From Desulfovibrio sp. UBA4079 (GTDB lineage Bacteria > Desulfobacterota > Desulfovibrionia > Desulfovibrionales > Desulfovibrionaceae), in contig DFYP01000100.1 in assembly GCA_002382645.1 (NCBI GenBank), positions 1 through 24,248 of the forward strand: a stretch of 24,248 bases of DNA, given 5' to 3'. Of this stretch, positions 15,576-22,500 are shown piece by piece. The notes under the pieces were generated by a model. That model was given only the letters and a program-made list of their open reading frames with translations, searched no databases and was not told the DNA's origin. The first letter of the stretch is position 1. Each line of letters opens with the position of its first letter. The translations under genes and the position numbers were made by a program.

Positions 15576-16564
15576 CCCTGACCGACGCGCGCCAGCGCAC
15601 CGTGAACTACCTGCGGATCAGCGTCACGGACCGCTGCAACCTCCGCTGTCTGTACTGCTCGTCGCAGGACAAGGAGTTCATTCCGCACGCCGCGATCCTG
15701 CGCTACGAGGAGCTCTTCGAGATCCTCGGCATTGCCCAGGGCCTGGGCATCAACAAGGTCCGGTTCACCGGCGGCGAGCCCTTTGCCCGCAAGGGCTTCC
15801 CGGAGTTCGTGGCCGGGGTGCTGGAGCGCTTCCCGGGCCTGGACGTGCGCATCACCACCAACGCCACGCTCCTGGCCCCGCACCTGGGCTACCTGCGCCA
15901 GCACGGGCTCGAGCGCCTGAACATCTCCCTGGACACCCTCGATCCCGCGACCTTCGCGCGCGTCACCGGCCTGGATCTGTTCGGCACGGTGCGCGAGAAC
16001 ATCCTCAAGGCCGTGGACCAGGGCTTTTCCGTGAAGATCAACGCCGTGGCCATGAAGGGGATCAACGACAGGGAATTGGGTGCGTTCCTGGACTTCCTGC
16101 GCGTCCATCCGGTGGACGTGCGGTTCATCGAGTTCATGCCCATGGGCGGTTCGGACTGGCGGCCCGAGGCGGTCTGGACCGCGGCGGAGATCCTGGAGCA
16201 GGCCCGCGGCCTGGCCGAGCTCACCCCCCTGCCCCGCGGCGGGTCCGACGACGGCCCGGCCCGGGTCTTCTCCGTGGCCGGGGCCCGCGGCCGCTTCGGG
16301 CTCATCTCGCCCCTGACCGACCACTTCTGCGGCACCTGCAACCGGCTACGGCTCACCGCCGACGGCCGCCTGCGCACCTGCCTGTTCTCGGACCGGGTCT
16401 ACCGGCTCAAGGGGCTCCTGCGCCACCCGCGCCTGGGGCCCGAGGCCGTGCACAAGGTCATCCTCCTGGCCAGCGCGCGCAAGCCGCTGGGCCACGACAT
16501 CCTGCTGGCCCGCGCCAAGGGGTCGGGAGTCTGCGGCACGCCCATGTCCGCCATTGGCGGCTAG
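15572..16564 (+). CDS. moaA: GTP 3',8-cyclase, molybdenum cofactor biosynthesis protein A
   Basis: A 330-residue radical SAM enzyme that rearranges GTP in the first step of molybdopterin synthesis. It has the CX3CX2C radical-SAM cluster (C22, C26, C29 in DRCNLRCLYC), the TGGEP segment at 66-70 that binds SAM, the second 4Fe-4S cluster C253-C256-C270 in FCGTCNRLRL and beyond, and the C-terminal double glycine (MSAIGG) needed for activity. Start is GTG at 15572, overlapping the purE stop as GTGA, so translation is probably coupled; no strong separate ribosome-binding site is seen. Pairing with purE is unusual but both draw on purine metabolism, and sulfate reducers need molybdopterin (or its tungsten form) for formate dehydrogenases. 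Confidence 0.96.
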   Translation: MTLTDARQRTVNYLRISVTDRCNLRCLYCSSQDKEFIPHAAILRYEELFEILGIAQGLGINKVRFTGGEPFARKGFPEFVAGVLERFPGLDVRITTNATLLAPHLGYLRQHGLERLNISLDTLDPATFARVTGLDLFGTVRENILKAVDQGFSVKINAVAMKGINDRELGAFLDFLRVHPVDVRFIEFMPMGGSDWRPEAVWTAAEILEQARGLAELTPLPRGGSDDGPARVFSVAGARGRFGLISPLTDHFCGTCNRLRLTADGRLRTCLFSDRVYRLKGLLRHPRLGPEAVHKVILLASARKPLGHDILLARAKGSGVCGTPMSAIGG

Positions 16565-16581
16565 CAGCCCGTTGAACGTCC

Positions 16582-16597
16582 GCAACAGCCGCGTTGC
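16582..16597 (+). other. Short hairpin GCAAC/GTTGC after moaA
   Basis: GCAAC and GTTGC around a 6-base loop, 17 bases past the moaA stop, inside a 160-bp spacer (16565-16724) between two convergent genes. Together with the preceding CAGCCCGTTGAAC it gives the impression of a dispersed intergenic element, which only a genome-wide comparison could confirm. Confidence 0.25.
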
Positions 16598-16653
16598 TTG
16601 AAAAACGCACTGCCGTGCGCCTGGGGAGCCACGCGCCGGCCGTGGGTTTGCTT

Positions 16654-16677
16654 CGCGCCGCGCCCGCGCGTTTTTTT
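16654..16677 (+). terminator. Rho-independent terminator of purD-purE-moaA
   Basis: CGCGC, 7-base loop, GCGCG (16654-16670), followed by seven T residues. The stem is short but all G-C and the T-run is clear. It lies about 90 bp past the moaA stop. Confidence 0.6.
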
Positions 16678-16724
16678 GAATGGCTTGCGGAAAAGGACTG
16701 TTCGGCGGCCAGCGGGGCGGCCAG

Positions 16725-16979
16725 CTAGTTGGTGCCCGGGCCAAGACGCTGCGCAGGCCGCTCCTGGGCCAGCCGCACCACGTGGGTGGAGAAGATCTTC
16801 TCCCCGGGCGCGCAGTGCGGGCAGCCCTCGGACACGATCATGCACCGCTCGTCCAGGGAGGACAGGTCGATGCCCGCGCCCCGCAGGATGCGGGTGGTGT
16901 CTCCGGCGCCCCAGAGCAGGGGATGCCCGCACTGGGAGCATTCCACGTAGAGCAGTTCCGGGTCTATTCGCTTGGCCAT
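16725..16979 (-). CDS. Small zinc-ribbon-like hypothetical protein (84 aa)
   Basis: A small cytoplasmic protein with two CXXC pairs, C14-C17 (ECSQCG) and C53-C56 (GCPHCA), plus C46. The paired knuckles about 36 residues apart suggest one bound zinc or iron. I do not recognise a named family. Start ATG at 16979 follows GGGTGGGAAC; the product begins MAKRIDPELLYVECSQCG, typical of a single-zinc-ribbon fold. Codons match neighbouring genes. It is convergent with moaA and divergent from the MucR-type gene. A function cannot be assigned from sequence. Confidence 0.75.
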   Translation of the reverse strand: MAKRIDPELLYVECSQCGHPLLWGAGDTTRILRGAGIDLSSLDERCMIVSEGCPHCAPGEKIFSTHVVRLAQERPAQRLGPGTN

Positions 16980-17025
16980 GTTCCCACCCTAGCCCCTGCG
17001 CTGCTGGAGTTCAAGGAAGGCGCGC

Positions 17026-17050
17026 GGGGCTCTCTCTTGAGATAAGCCCC
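17026..17050. other. Hairpin in the spacer between zinc-ribbon gene and MucR gene
   Basis: GGGGCT and AGCCCC flank an inner TCTC-TT-GAGA dyad, followed on the plus strand by a GCC-GAAA-GGC tetraloop hairpin. This lies in the 261-bp spacer 16980-17240 and would be part of the 5' leader of the minus-strand zinc-ribbon gene. I match it to no known riboswitch. Confidence 0.25.
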
Positions 17051-17184
17051 CTGGGCCGAAAGGCAATCCCTCAGTTGCGCCTCACTTTTTTTCATCCGCC
17101 CGCCACCGGCAGGAAACCAGCGCCAGTCCTGGCTCCAGGGCCTTCGTCCCAGGGAAACTCCGACGGGGCGCGCTGAAAATGCTT

Positions 17185-17215
17185 TTGACAACTCCAGGGT
17201 CAGCACGTGTATAAC
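17185..17215 (+). promoter_or_regulatory. Sigma-70 promoter of the MucR-type gene
   Basis: TTGACA (perfect -35), 19-base spacer, TATAAC (5 of 6 for -10). Transcription would start near 17222, giving a leader of about 19 bases before the ATG at 17241 that just accommodates GGAGGA. The long spacer suggests modest basal strength or activator dependence. Confidence 0.6.
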
Positions 17216-17240
17216 GCCTTTCCTGTGGAGGACGAACCGC

Positions 17241-17624
17241 ATGGAATTCCACCTGAAAGCGGCCATTGACCTGGCGGCGGCCCAGGCCCGGGTGCGGGCC
17301 ATGAGCGCCGAGGAAACCCTGGAACTGATCCGCGGCCTGTCCCGGGGCCTCAAGGCCCTGAGCGAGCCGGGTGTCCTGGCCCCGGCCCAGGACGCCCCGG
17401 ACCCGCGCACGGCCGTGCGGGAGCGCTCCATCCTTTGCCTGGAGTCGGGCAAGCCGTTCCGCGTGCTCACCCGGCGGCATTTGGCCAAGTTCGGGCTGAC
17501 CCCCGAGGAGTACCGGACCAAGTGGGGCTATCCGCCGGACATGCCCCTGGTCTGCAAGGCCCTGCAGCGGGAGCGGCGCAAACGCATGCGCGACATGAGG
17601 CTCTGGGAAAAACGGCGCGGCTGA
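17241..17624 (+). CDS. MucR/Ros-family transcriptional regulator lacking part of the zinc site
   Basis: A 127-residue protein of the MucR/Ros family of DNA-binding regulators, recognised from residues 60-127: ILCLESGKPFRVLTRRHLAK, then LTPEEYRTKWGYP and a basic C-terminus. Family members normally use two cysteines and two histidines to hold one zinc. Here only C66 and H80 remain; S69 and F84 occupy the other two ligand places. The codons (TCG and TTC) are clear in the sequence. Some rhizobial Ros homologues are known to fold and bind DNA without zinc, so it may still work, but this is inference. Start ATG at 17241 has GGAGGA 8 bases upstream. It has its own promoter and a strong terminator, so it is a single-gene unit; targets are unknown. 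Confidence 0.85.
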   Translation: MEFHLKAAIDLAAAQARVRAMSAEETLELIRGLSRGLKALSEPGVLAPAQDAPDPRTAVRERSILCLESGKPFRVLTRRHLAKFGLTPEEYRTKWGYPPDMPLVCKALQRERRKRMRDMRLWEKRRG

Positions 17625-17642
17625 GCAGCCGCAGGAAACAGC

Positions 17643-17685
17643 CGCGGCGGCGGACCGGAGCTCCGGTCCGCCGCCGCGTTTTTTT
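17643..17685 (+). terminator. Strong rho-independent terminator after the MucR-type gene
   Basis: An 18-base perfect palindrome arm (17643-17660 with 17661-17678), forming a 16-bp G-C-rich stem with an AGCT loop, followed by seven T. It starts 18 bases past the stop codon. The convergent ald gene ends at 17704; on that strand there is no T-run after the stem, though the hairpin itself may still slow polymerase. Confidence 0.93.
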
Positions 17686-17703
17686 CGTCGCAGGAGGCTG
17701 GCG

Positions 17704-18810
<1,107 letters not shown>

Positions 18811-18840
18811 GAACGTGCTCCTTGGATAGACTTTGGTTTT

Positions 18841-19326
18841 TTACGATGCCGTGAACCAGGTGCGCGCCCCCCGCGGCAGGGGAATCCACTTGCGCTTGGC
18901 CTTCATGACCACAAAGGACTCGCTGGTGCCGATGCCGCCCACCTGGGACAGGTCCTGGTCCAGGAAGGCGTAGAGATCGGCCATGTCGTCGGAGATCACG
19001 ATCTCCACCAGGATGTCGTAGCGGCCCGTGACCACGGCCGCCCAGTTCACGTTGGGCAGGGCCGCGATCTGCTCCAGCTTCTCGTCCAGCTGCTTGTGGC
19101 TGGTGAGCGACAGGCCCACCAGGGCCACGGTCAGGCCCTTGACCCGGAATGGGTCGATGAGCCCGGCCACCCGGACCAGGCCCGAGCGCAGCAGGTTCTT
19201 GAGCCGGGAGCGCACCGTGGGTCCGCTGACCCCGAGCCGCTCGGCCAGCTCCCCGGCAGAGGCCTGTCCGTCCTCGGCCAGGGCCGCGGCCAGGCGGCGG
19301 TCCGTGAGGTCCAGGGCTGTCTTCAT
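18841..19326 (-). CDS. Lrp/AsnC-family transcriptional regulator
   Basis: A 161-residue leucine-responsive-type regulator. Residues about 5-60 are the helix-turn-helix (ASAGELAERLGVSGPTVRSR, then LKNLLRSGLV), and residues about 70-150 form the RAM ligand-binding domain (for example TGRYDILVEIVISD near 99-112). Members bind amino acids and act as octamers. Start ATG at 19326 has GGGAG 7 bases upstream. It is the first gene of an lrp-ald operon with its own promoter; by analogy with other lrp-ald pairs it probably activates ald in response to alanine and regulates itself. It might instead control a wider set of genes. Confidence 0.93.
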   Translation of the reverse strand: MKTALDLTDRRLAAALAEDGQASAGELAERLGVSGPTVRSRLKNLLRSGLVRVAGLIDPFRVKGLTVALVGLSLTSHKQLDEKLEQIAALPNVNWAAVVTGRYDILVEIVISDDMADLYAFLDQDLSQVGGIGTSESFVVMKAKRKWIPLPRGARTWFTAS

Positions 19327-19366
19327 GCGCGGGCTCCCTTTTTACATTTAGAAAATCGACAGGCTT

Positions 19367-19396
19367 AATTTATTCTTTTTCAAAAATAGCTGTCAA
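19367..19396 (-). promoter_or_regulatory. Sigma-70 promoter of lrp-ald
   Basis: On the minus strand: TTGACA (perfect -35, 19391-19396), 18-base spacer, TAAATT (4 of 6, 19367-19372). The surrounding 19340-19420 is strikingly A+T-rich for this genome, with several A and T runs, as expected for Lrp binding and a bent promoter. The leader would be about 34 bases. Confidence 0.6.
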
Positions 19397-19455
19397 TAAT
19401 TTTTTCGTATTACAAAACATCCCCGGCCGGGCGGGCGGCCGCGCGGACGCCCGCC

Positions 19456-19484
19456 TTGTGCCAGGAGGCTCCTTCATGTATAGC
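19456..19484 (+). promoter_or_regulatory. Promoter with an internal palindrome, upstream of the MerR gene
   Basis: TTGTGC, 17-base spacer, TATAGC, ending 31 bp before the GTG start. The spacer contains AGGAG-G-CTCCT (19463-19473), a palindrome between -35 and -10, which is where MerR-family proteins bind their own promoters. Typical MerR-activated promoters have 19-20-base spacers, so this would more likely be autorepression. Confidence 0.4.
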
Positions 19485-19515
19485 ATTCCAAACGGAAAAC
19501 AGGGAGGGGGCAGCG

Positions 19516-20136
19516 GTGACGGAGAAACGTCTCTTGTCCGTGGCCGAGATCGCGCGGCAGCTGGATGTGCCCGAATCCACCCTGCACTATTGGAAAAACC
19601 GCTTCTCCCAGTATCTCCCGAGCTTCGGCCGGGGGCGGCTCAAGCGCTTCCAGCCCGAGGCCGTGGAGGCCTTCGGCCGCATCGCCGCCCTGCTCAAGTC
19701 CGGACACTCCTCTGAAGAAGTCATGGCCGAACTGGCCCGCGACTATCCCCTGAACGCCCAGGCCGTGGGTCCGCTGCCCGCGGGACCCGTCCCGGCCGCG
19801 CCCCAGGAGGCGGCCATGGACCAGGCCCTGCGCCTGGCCGCGGGCATGGGCCTGGAAATGGCCCGCTCCCTGGCTCAGGGGCTCAAGGAGGCCCTGGGCG
19901 GCGGCCTGTCCGCCCCGGCCCTGCCCTCCGAGGACCTGGGCCTGCTCAAGGAGAGCCTCACCGAGGCCGCCGAACGCCTCTCCTGCCATGCCGGGGACCT
20001 GGACTGCCTGCGCGCCGAGAACGCCGACCTCAAGGGCAAGCTCCAGATCCTGGAGGCCGAGCTGGTCCGGCTGCGCAAGGACCGCCGCGAGATGGAGCGC
20101 TTCCTCCTTGACAAGATCAAGGGCGTGACTACCTGA
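19516..20136 (+). CDS. MerR-family transcriptional regulator with C-terminal coiled coil
   Basis: A 206-residue protein. Residues about 5-72 form a MerR-type winged helix-turn-helix (LLSVAEIARQLDVPESTLHY, then WKNRF and a SGHSSEEV segment). A proline/alanine-rich linker (about 80-105) follows, and residues about 160-200 form a likely coiled coil (ENADLKGKLQILEAELVRLR). There is no cysteine metal-binding loop like that of MerR or CueR, so the signal is unlikely to be a metal. Start GTG at 19516 follows GGGAGGGGG; an upstream in-frame ATG at 19456 lies inside the apparent promoter. htpG follows on the same strand after 112 bp. It is divergent from lrp-ald. A chaperone-related role is possible only by position. 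Confidence 0.85.
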   Translation: MTEKRLLSVAEIARQLDVPESTLHYWKNRFSQYLPSFGRGRLKRFQPEAVEAFGRIAALLKSGHSSEEVMAELARDYPLNAQAVGPLPAGPVPAAPQEAAMDQALRLAAGMGLEMARSLAQGLKEALGGGLSAPALPSEDLGLLKESLTEAAERLSCHAGDLDCLRAENADLKGKLQILEAELVRLRKDRREMERFLLDKIKGVTT

Positions 20137-20201
20137 AAGCAGGGCGGATTTCCCCGCCAGCGGGCCTTCCGGCCCCCTCCATGACACCGGATTCCCCCCT
20201 C

Positions 20202-20222
20202 CCGCCGGGCCCCGCCCGGCGG
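20202..20222 (+). other. Stable GC hairpin upstream of htpG
   Basis: CCGCCGGGC and GCCCGGCGG with a CCC loop (9 bp). It is followed by CTTTGCGC, so it lacks a U-run and is not a standard terminator. It ends directly where the second, weaker hairpin over the ribosome-binding site begins. Confidence 0.45.
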
Positions 20223-20239
20223 CTTTGCGCGTTGCAAGG
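20223..20239 (+). promoter_or_regulatory. Weak hairpin covering the htpG ribosome-binding site
   Basis: CUUUGC (20223-20228) can pair with GCAAGG (20234-20239) around a 5-base loop. This buries most of the AAGGAG of htpG in a six-pair stem with one G-U pair, stable enough to form but weak enough to melt. That is the general design of a heat-sensing RNA hairpin, proposed here from sequence only. Confidence 0.35.
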
Positions 20240-20248
20240 AGAACGACC

Positions 20249-22144
20249 ATGAGTGCGGAAACGACCTTCGAGTTCAAGGCGGAAATCAAGCAGCTCCTCG
20301 ATATCCTGGTGCACTCCCTGTACACCAACAAGGAGATCTTCCTGCGCGAGCTGTTGTCCAACGCCTCCGACGCCCTGGACAAACAGCGCTTCGAAAGCGG
20401 CGCCCGGGACGCCGGCGACGACCGGCCCCTGGAGATCCGCATCGACCTGGACAAGGACGCCGGGACGCTGGCCGTGAGCGACTCCGGCATCGGCATGACC
20501 CGCGACGAGATCATCGCCAACATCGGCACCATCGCCCATTCCGGGTCCGCGGAATTCGCCCGCCGCGCGGCCGAGGCCAAGGGCGCTGGCCTGGACAGCC
20601 TCATCGGCCGCTTCGGCGTGGGCTTCTATTCCGTGTACATGGTGGCCGACAGCGTGGAGGTGACCACCCAGAGCTTCCGGCCCGGGGCCAAGGCCCAGGT
20701 CTGGACCTCGGACGGCCGCGGCGCCTACACCATCCGCGAGGCCGAGGGCGAGGTGCCGCGCGGCACCCGCGTGCTGCTCAAGCTCAAGCCCGACCTGGCC
20801 CCGCAGTTCACCGACCCGGACCTGGTCAAGGAAATCATCACGCGCCACTCCAACTTCCTGTCCTTCCCCATCCTGCTCAATGGCGAGCGCGTGAACACGG
20901 TTCCGGCCCTCTGGCGCGAGCCCAAGTTCCAGGTGACCCCGGAGCAGTACAAGGAGTTCTACTCCTTCCTGACCTTCGACGAGGACGAACCCCTGCGGAC
21001 CATGCACATCGCGGTGGACGCGCCCGTGCAGTTCAACGCCCTGCTCTTCGTGCCGTCCCGCGGCAACGACGCCCTGGGCCTGGGCCGCGAGGACTGGGGC
21101 CAGGAACTCTACGCCCGCCGGGTGCTCATCCAGCGCCGCAACAAGGACGTGCTGCCCGAATACCTGTCCTTTGTGCAGGGCGTGGTGGACGCCGAGGACC
21201 TGCCCCTGAACATCTCCCGCGAGACGCTCCAGGACAACGCGGTGATCCGCAAGATCCACTCCACCCTGACCAAGCAGGTGCTCAGCGAGCTGGACAAGCT
21301 GGCCAAGGACGACCCGGAGCGCTACGCCCGGTTCTGGCGGACTCACGGCCGCCTGTTCAAGGCCGGGTCCACGGACTTCGTGAACCGCGAGAAGTTCGCC
21401 GCCCTGCTGCGCTTCAACTCCTCGCGCTGCGAGGACGCCGAGGGCCTGGTCTCCCTGGAGGAGTACGCGGGCCGGGTCCGCGAGGGCCAGAAGGCCGTGT
21501 ACTACGCCTTCGCGCCCAGCCGCGAGGCCGCCAACCTCTCGCCGCACCTGGAGATCTTCCGGCGCAAGGGCCTGGAGGTGCTGTACCTCTTCGAGCCCGT
21601 GGACGAGTTCGTCATGGAGGCCCTGCGGGAGTACAAGGAATTCAAGCTGGTGGCGGCCGAGCACGCCAAGGCCGAGGACCTGGAGGCCTTCCCGGACGCG
21701 GCCGAGTCCAAGAAGGCCAAGAAGATGACCAAGAAGGACGCCGAGGCCCTCCCCGGACTGCTGGCGCGCATCCAGGAGATCCTCGGCTCCCGCGTGACCA
21801 CGGTGCGGGCCTCCCAGCGCCTGTCCGAGAGCCCGGTCTGCCTGGCCAACCCCGACGGCCGGGTGACCTCGTCCATGGACAAGATCCTGCGGGTCATGAA
21901 CCGGGACACGAGCATCCCCCAGAAGGTCCTGGAGGTGAACCCGGACCACCCGCTGGTGCGCAACCTGCTCCACGTGTTCCGGGAGAATCCGGCCGACCCC
22001 TTCCTGGAGCTGGCCAGCCAGCAGCTCTTCGAGTCCGCCCTGCTCCTGGACGGCTACCTGGCCGACCCCCACGCCCTGGTGGGCCGGATGCAGGACCTGC
22101 TGACCCGGGCCAGCGGCTGGTACAACGCCCGCGAGAGCAAATGA
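20249..22144 (+). CDS. htpG: Molecular chaperone HtpG (bacterial Hsp90)
   Basis: A 631-residue ATP-dependent chaperone, the usual HtpG length. The N-terminal GHKL ATPase is clear: E34 and N38 in FLRELLSNASDALDK, D78 in SDSGIGM, and the GRFGVGFYS lid segment at 120-128. The middle domain includes DEDEPLRTMHIAVDAPVQFN and LPLNISRETLQ with the catalytic-loop arginine. The C-terminal dimerisation domain ends with VNPDHPLVRNLL and a helical tail. Start ATG at 20249 follows AAGGAG by 7 bases; an ATG at 20225 would precede that site and is rejected. No CIRCE element is seen upstream. A terminator with a GCAA tetraloop follows directly. It may be co-transcribed with the MerR gene. Confidence 0.97.
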   Translation: MSAETTFEFKAEIKQLLDILVHSLYTNKEIFLRELLSNASDALDKQRFESGARDAGDDRPLEIRIDLDKDAGTLAVSDSGIGMTRDEIIANIGTIAHSGSAEFARRAAEAKGAGLDSLIGRFGVGFYSVYMVADSVEVTTQSFRPGAKAQVWTSDGRGAYTIREAEGEVPRGTRVLLKLKPDLAPQFTDPDLVKEIITRHSNFLSFPILLNGERVNTVPALWREPKFQVTPEQYKEFYSFLTFDEDEPLRTMHIAVDAPVQFNALLFVPSRGNDALGLGREDWGQELYARRVLIQRRNKDVLPEYLSFVQGVVDAEDLPLNISRETLQDNAVIRKIHSTLTKQVLSELDKLAKDDPERYARFWRTHGRLFKAGSTDFVNREKFAALLRFNSSRCEDAEGLVSLEEYAGRVREGQKAVYYAFAPSREAANLSPHLEIFRRKGLEVLYLFEPVDEFVMEALREYKEFKLVAAEHAKAEDLEAFPDAAESKKAKKMTKKDAEALPGLLARIQEILGSRVTTVRASQRLSESPVCLANPDGRVTSSMDKILRVMNRDTSIPQKVLEVNPDHPLVRNLLHVFRENPADPFLELASQQLFESALLLDGYLADPHALVGRMQDLLTRASGWYNARESK

Positions 22145-22147
22145 AAA

Positions 22148-22171
22148 AGGCGGGGCCGCAAGGCCCCGCCT
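22148..22171. terminator. Bidirectional terminator between htpG and a small zinc-ribbon gene
   Basis: AGGCGGGGCC, GCAA tetraloop, GGCCCCGCCT: a 10-bp stem starting 3 bases after the htpG stop. On the minus strand it is followed by TTTTTCAT, a good U-tract for the gene ending at 22189; on the plus strand the tail is CTGTTCTT, weaker. Confidence 0.88.
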
Positions 22172-22188
22172 CTGTTCTTCCGCCGCGC

Positions 22189-22410
22189 TCACTCCTCCAG
22201 GAGGATGAGCCCGCAGCCCATGGATTCCCCCAGGGTCGCGCACTCCTCGCAGAGATCGCCCTCCTCGGGCACGTCCCCGGGTTCCAGCCGCCGCACCTCC
22301 ACGCCGTCGCCCGGCTCGGGCAGGAAGCGGCAGCCGCGGCACCAGTGCCAGATGTTGTCACCCAGTTCCCTGCCGGTCCTGCGCCGGAACTCCATGACGA
22401 GCGCCGCCAT
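22189..22410 (-). CDS. Small hypothetical protein with two CXXC pairs (73 aa)
   Basis: A small soluble protein beginning MAALVMEFRRRTGRELGDN, with C24-C27 (WCRGC) and C54-C57 (CEEC) plus C66, suggesting a zinc-ribbon fold. It is acidic in its second half and ends LILLEE. I do not recognise a family. The start at 22410 is chosen over an ATG at 22437 because the promoter at 22436-22463 would start transcription near 22430 and a GGGAGG precedes 22410. It is convergent with htpG and lies downstream of glnD on the same strand, with its own promoter. Its design is like that of the 84-aa protein at 16725-16979, though the two do not look closely related. Confidence 0.7.
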   Translation of the reverse strand: MAALVMEFRRRTGRELGDNIWHWCRGCRFLPEPGDGVEVRRLEPGDVPEEGDLCEECATLGESMGCGLILLEE

Positions 22411-22435
22411 AGCCCCCCCTCCCTTTGGAGGGTGC

Positions 22436-22463
22436 ATCCTACACCCCGGCTCCTAAATGTCAA
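22436..22463 (-). promoter_or_regulatory. Sigma-70 promoter of the 73-aa gene
   Basis: TTGACA (perfect, 22458-22463), 16-base spacer, TAGGAT (4 of 6, 22436-22441) on the minus strand. It lies in the 90-bp spacer between glnD and the small gene and supports the downstream start codon at 22410. Confidence 0.55.
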
Positions 22464-22464
22464 T

Positions 22465-22479
22465 ATTCGTGAAACGAAT
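22465..22479. promoter_or_regulatory. 15-bp palindrome ATTCGT-GAA-ACGAAT next to the -35 box
   Basis: Perfect 6-bp arms and a 3-base centre, one base upstream of the -35 element of the 73-aa gene and about 20 bases after the glnD stop. It is a candidate operator for an unknown dimeric regulator. As RNA it would be a weak hairpin, too A+T-rich for an efficient glnD terminator. Confidence 0.4.
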
Positions 22480-22500
22480 TATCATCTCGTCCCAAGCCCC

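Noticed and set aside
16964..17095. 43-codon minus-strand ORF beginning MKKSEAQLRD ahead of the 84-aa gene
   Set aside because: Codon use is unlike the neighbours, the ribosome-binding site is poor and it overlaps the next start; a leader peptide is possible but unsupported.
20137..20248. CIRCE heat-shock operator upstream of htpG
   Set aside because: No TTAGCACTC-N9-GAGTGCTAA-like sequence is present.
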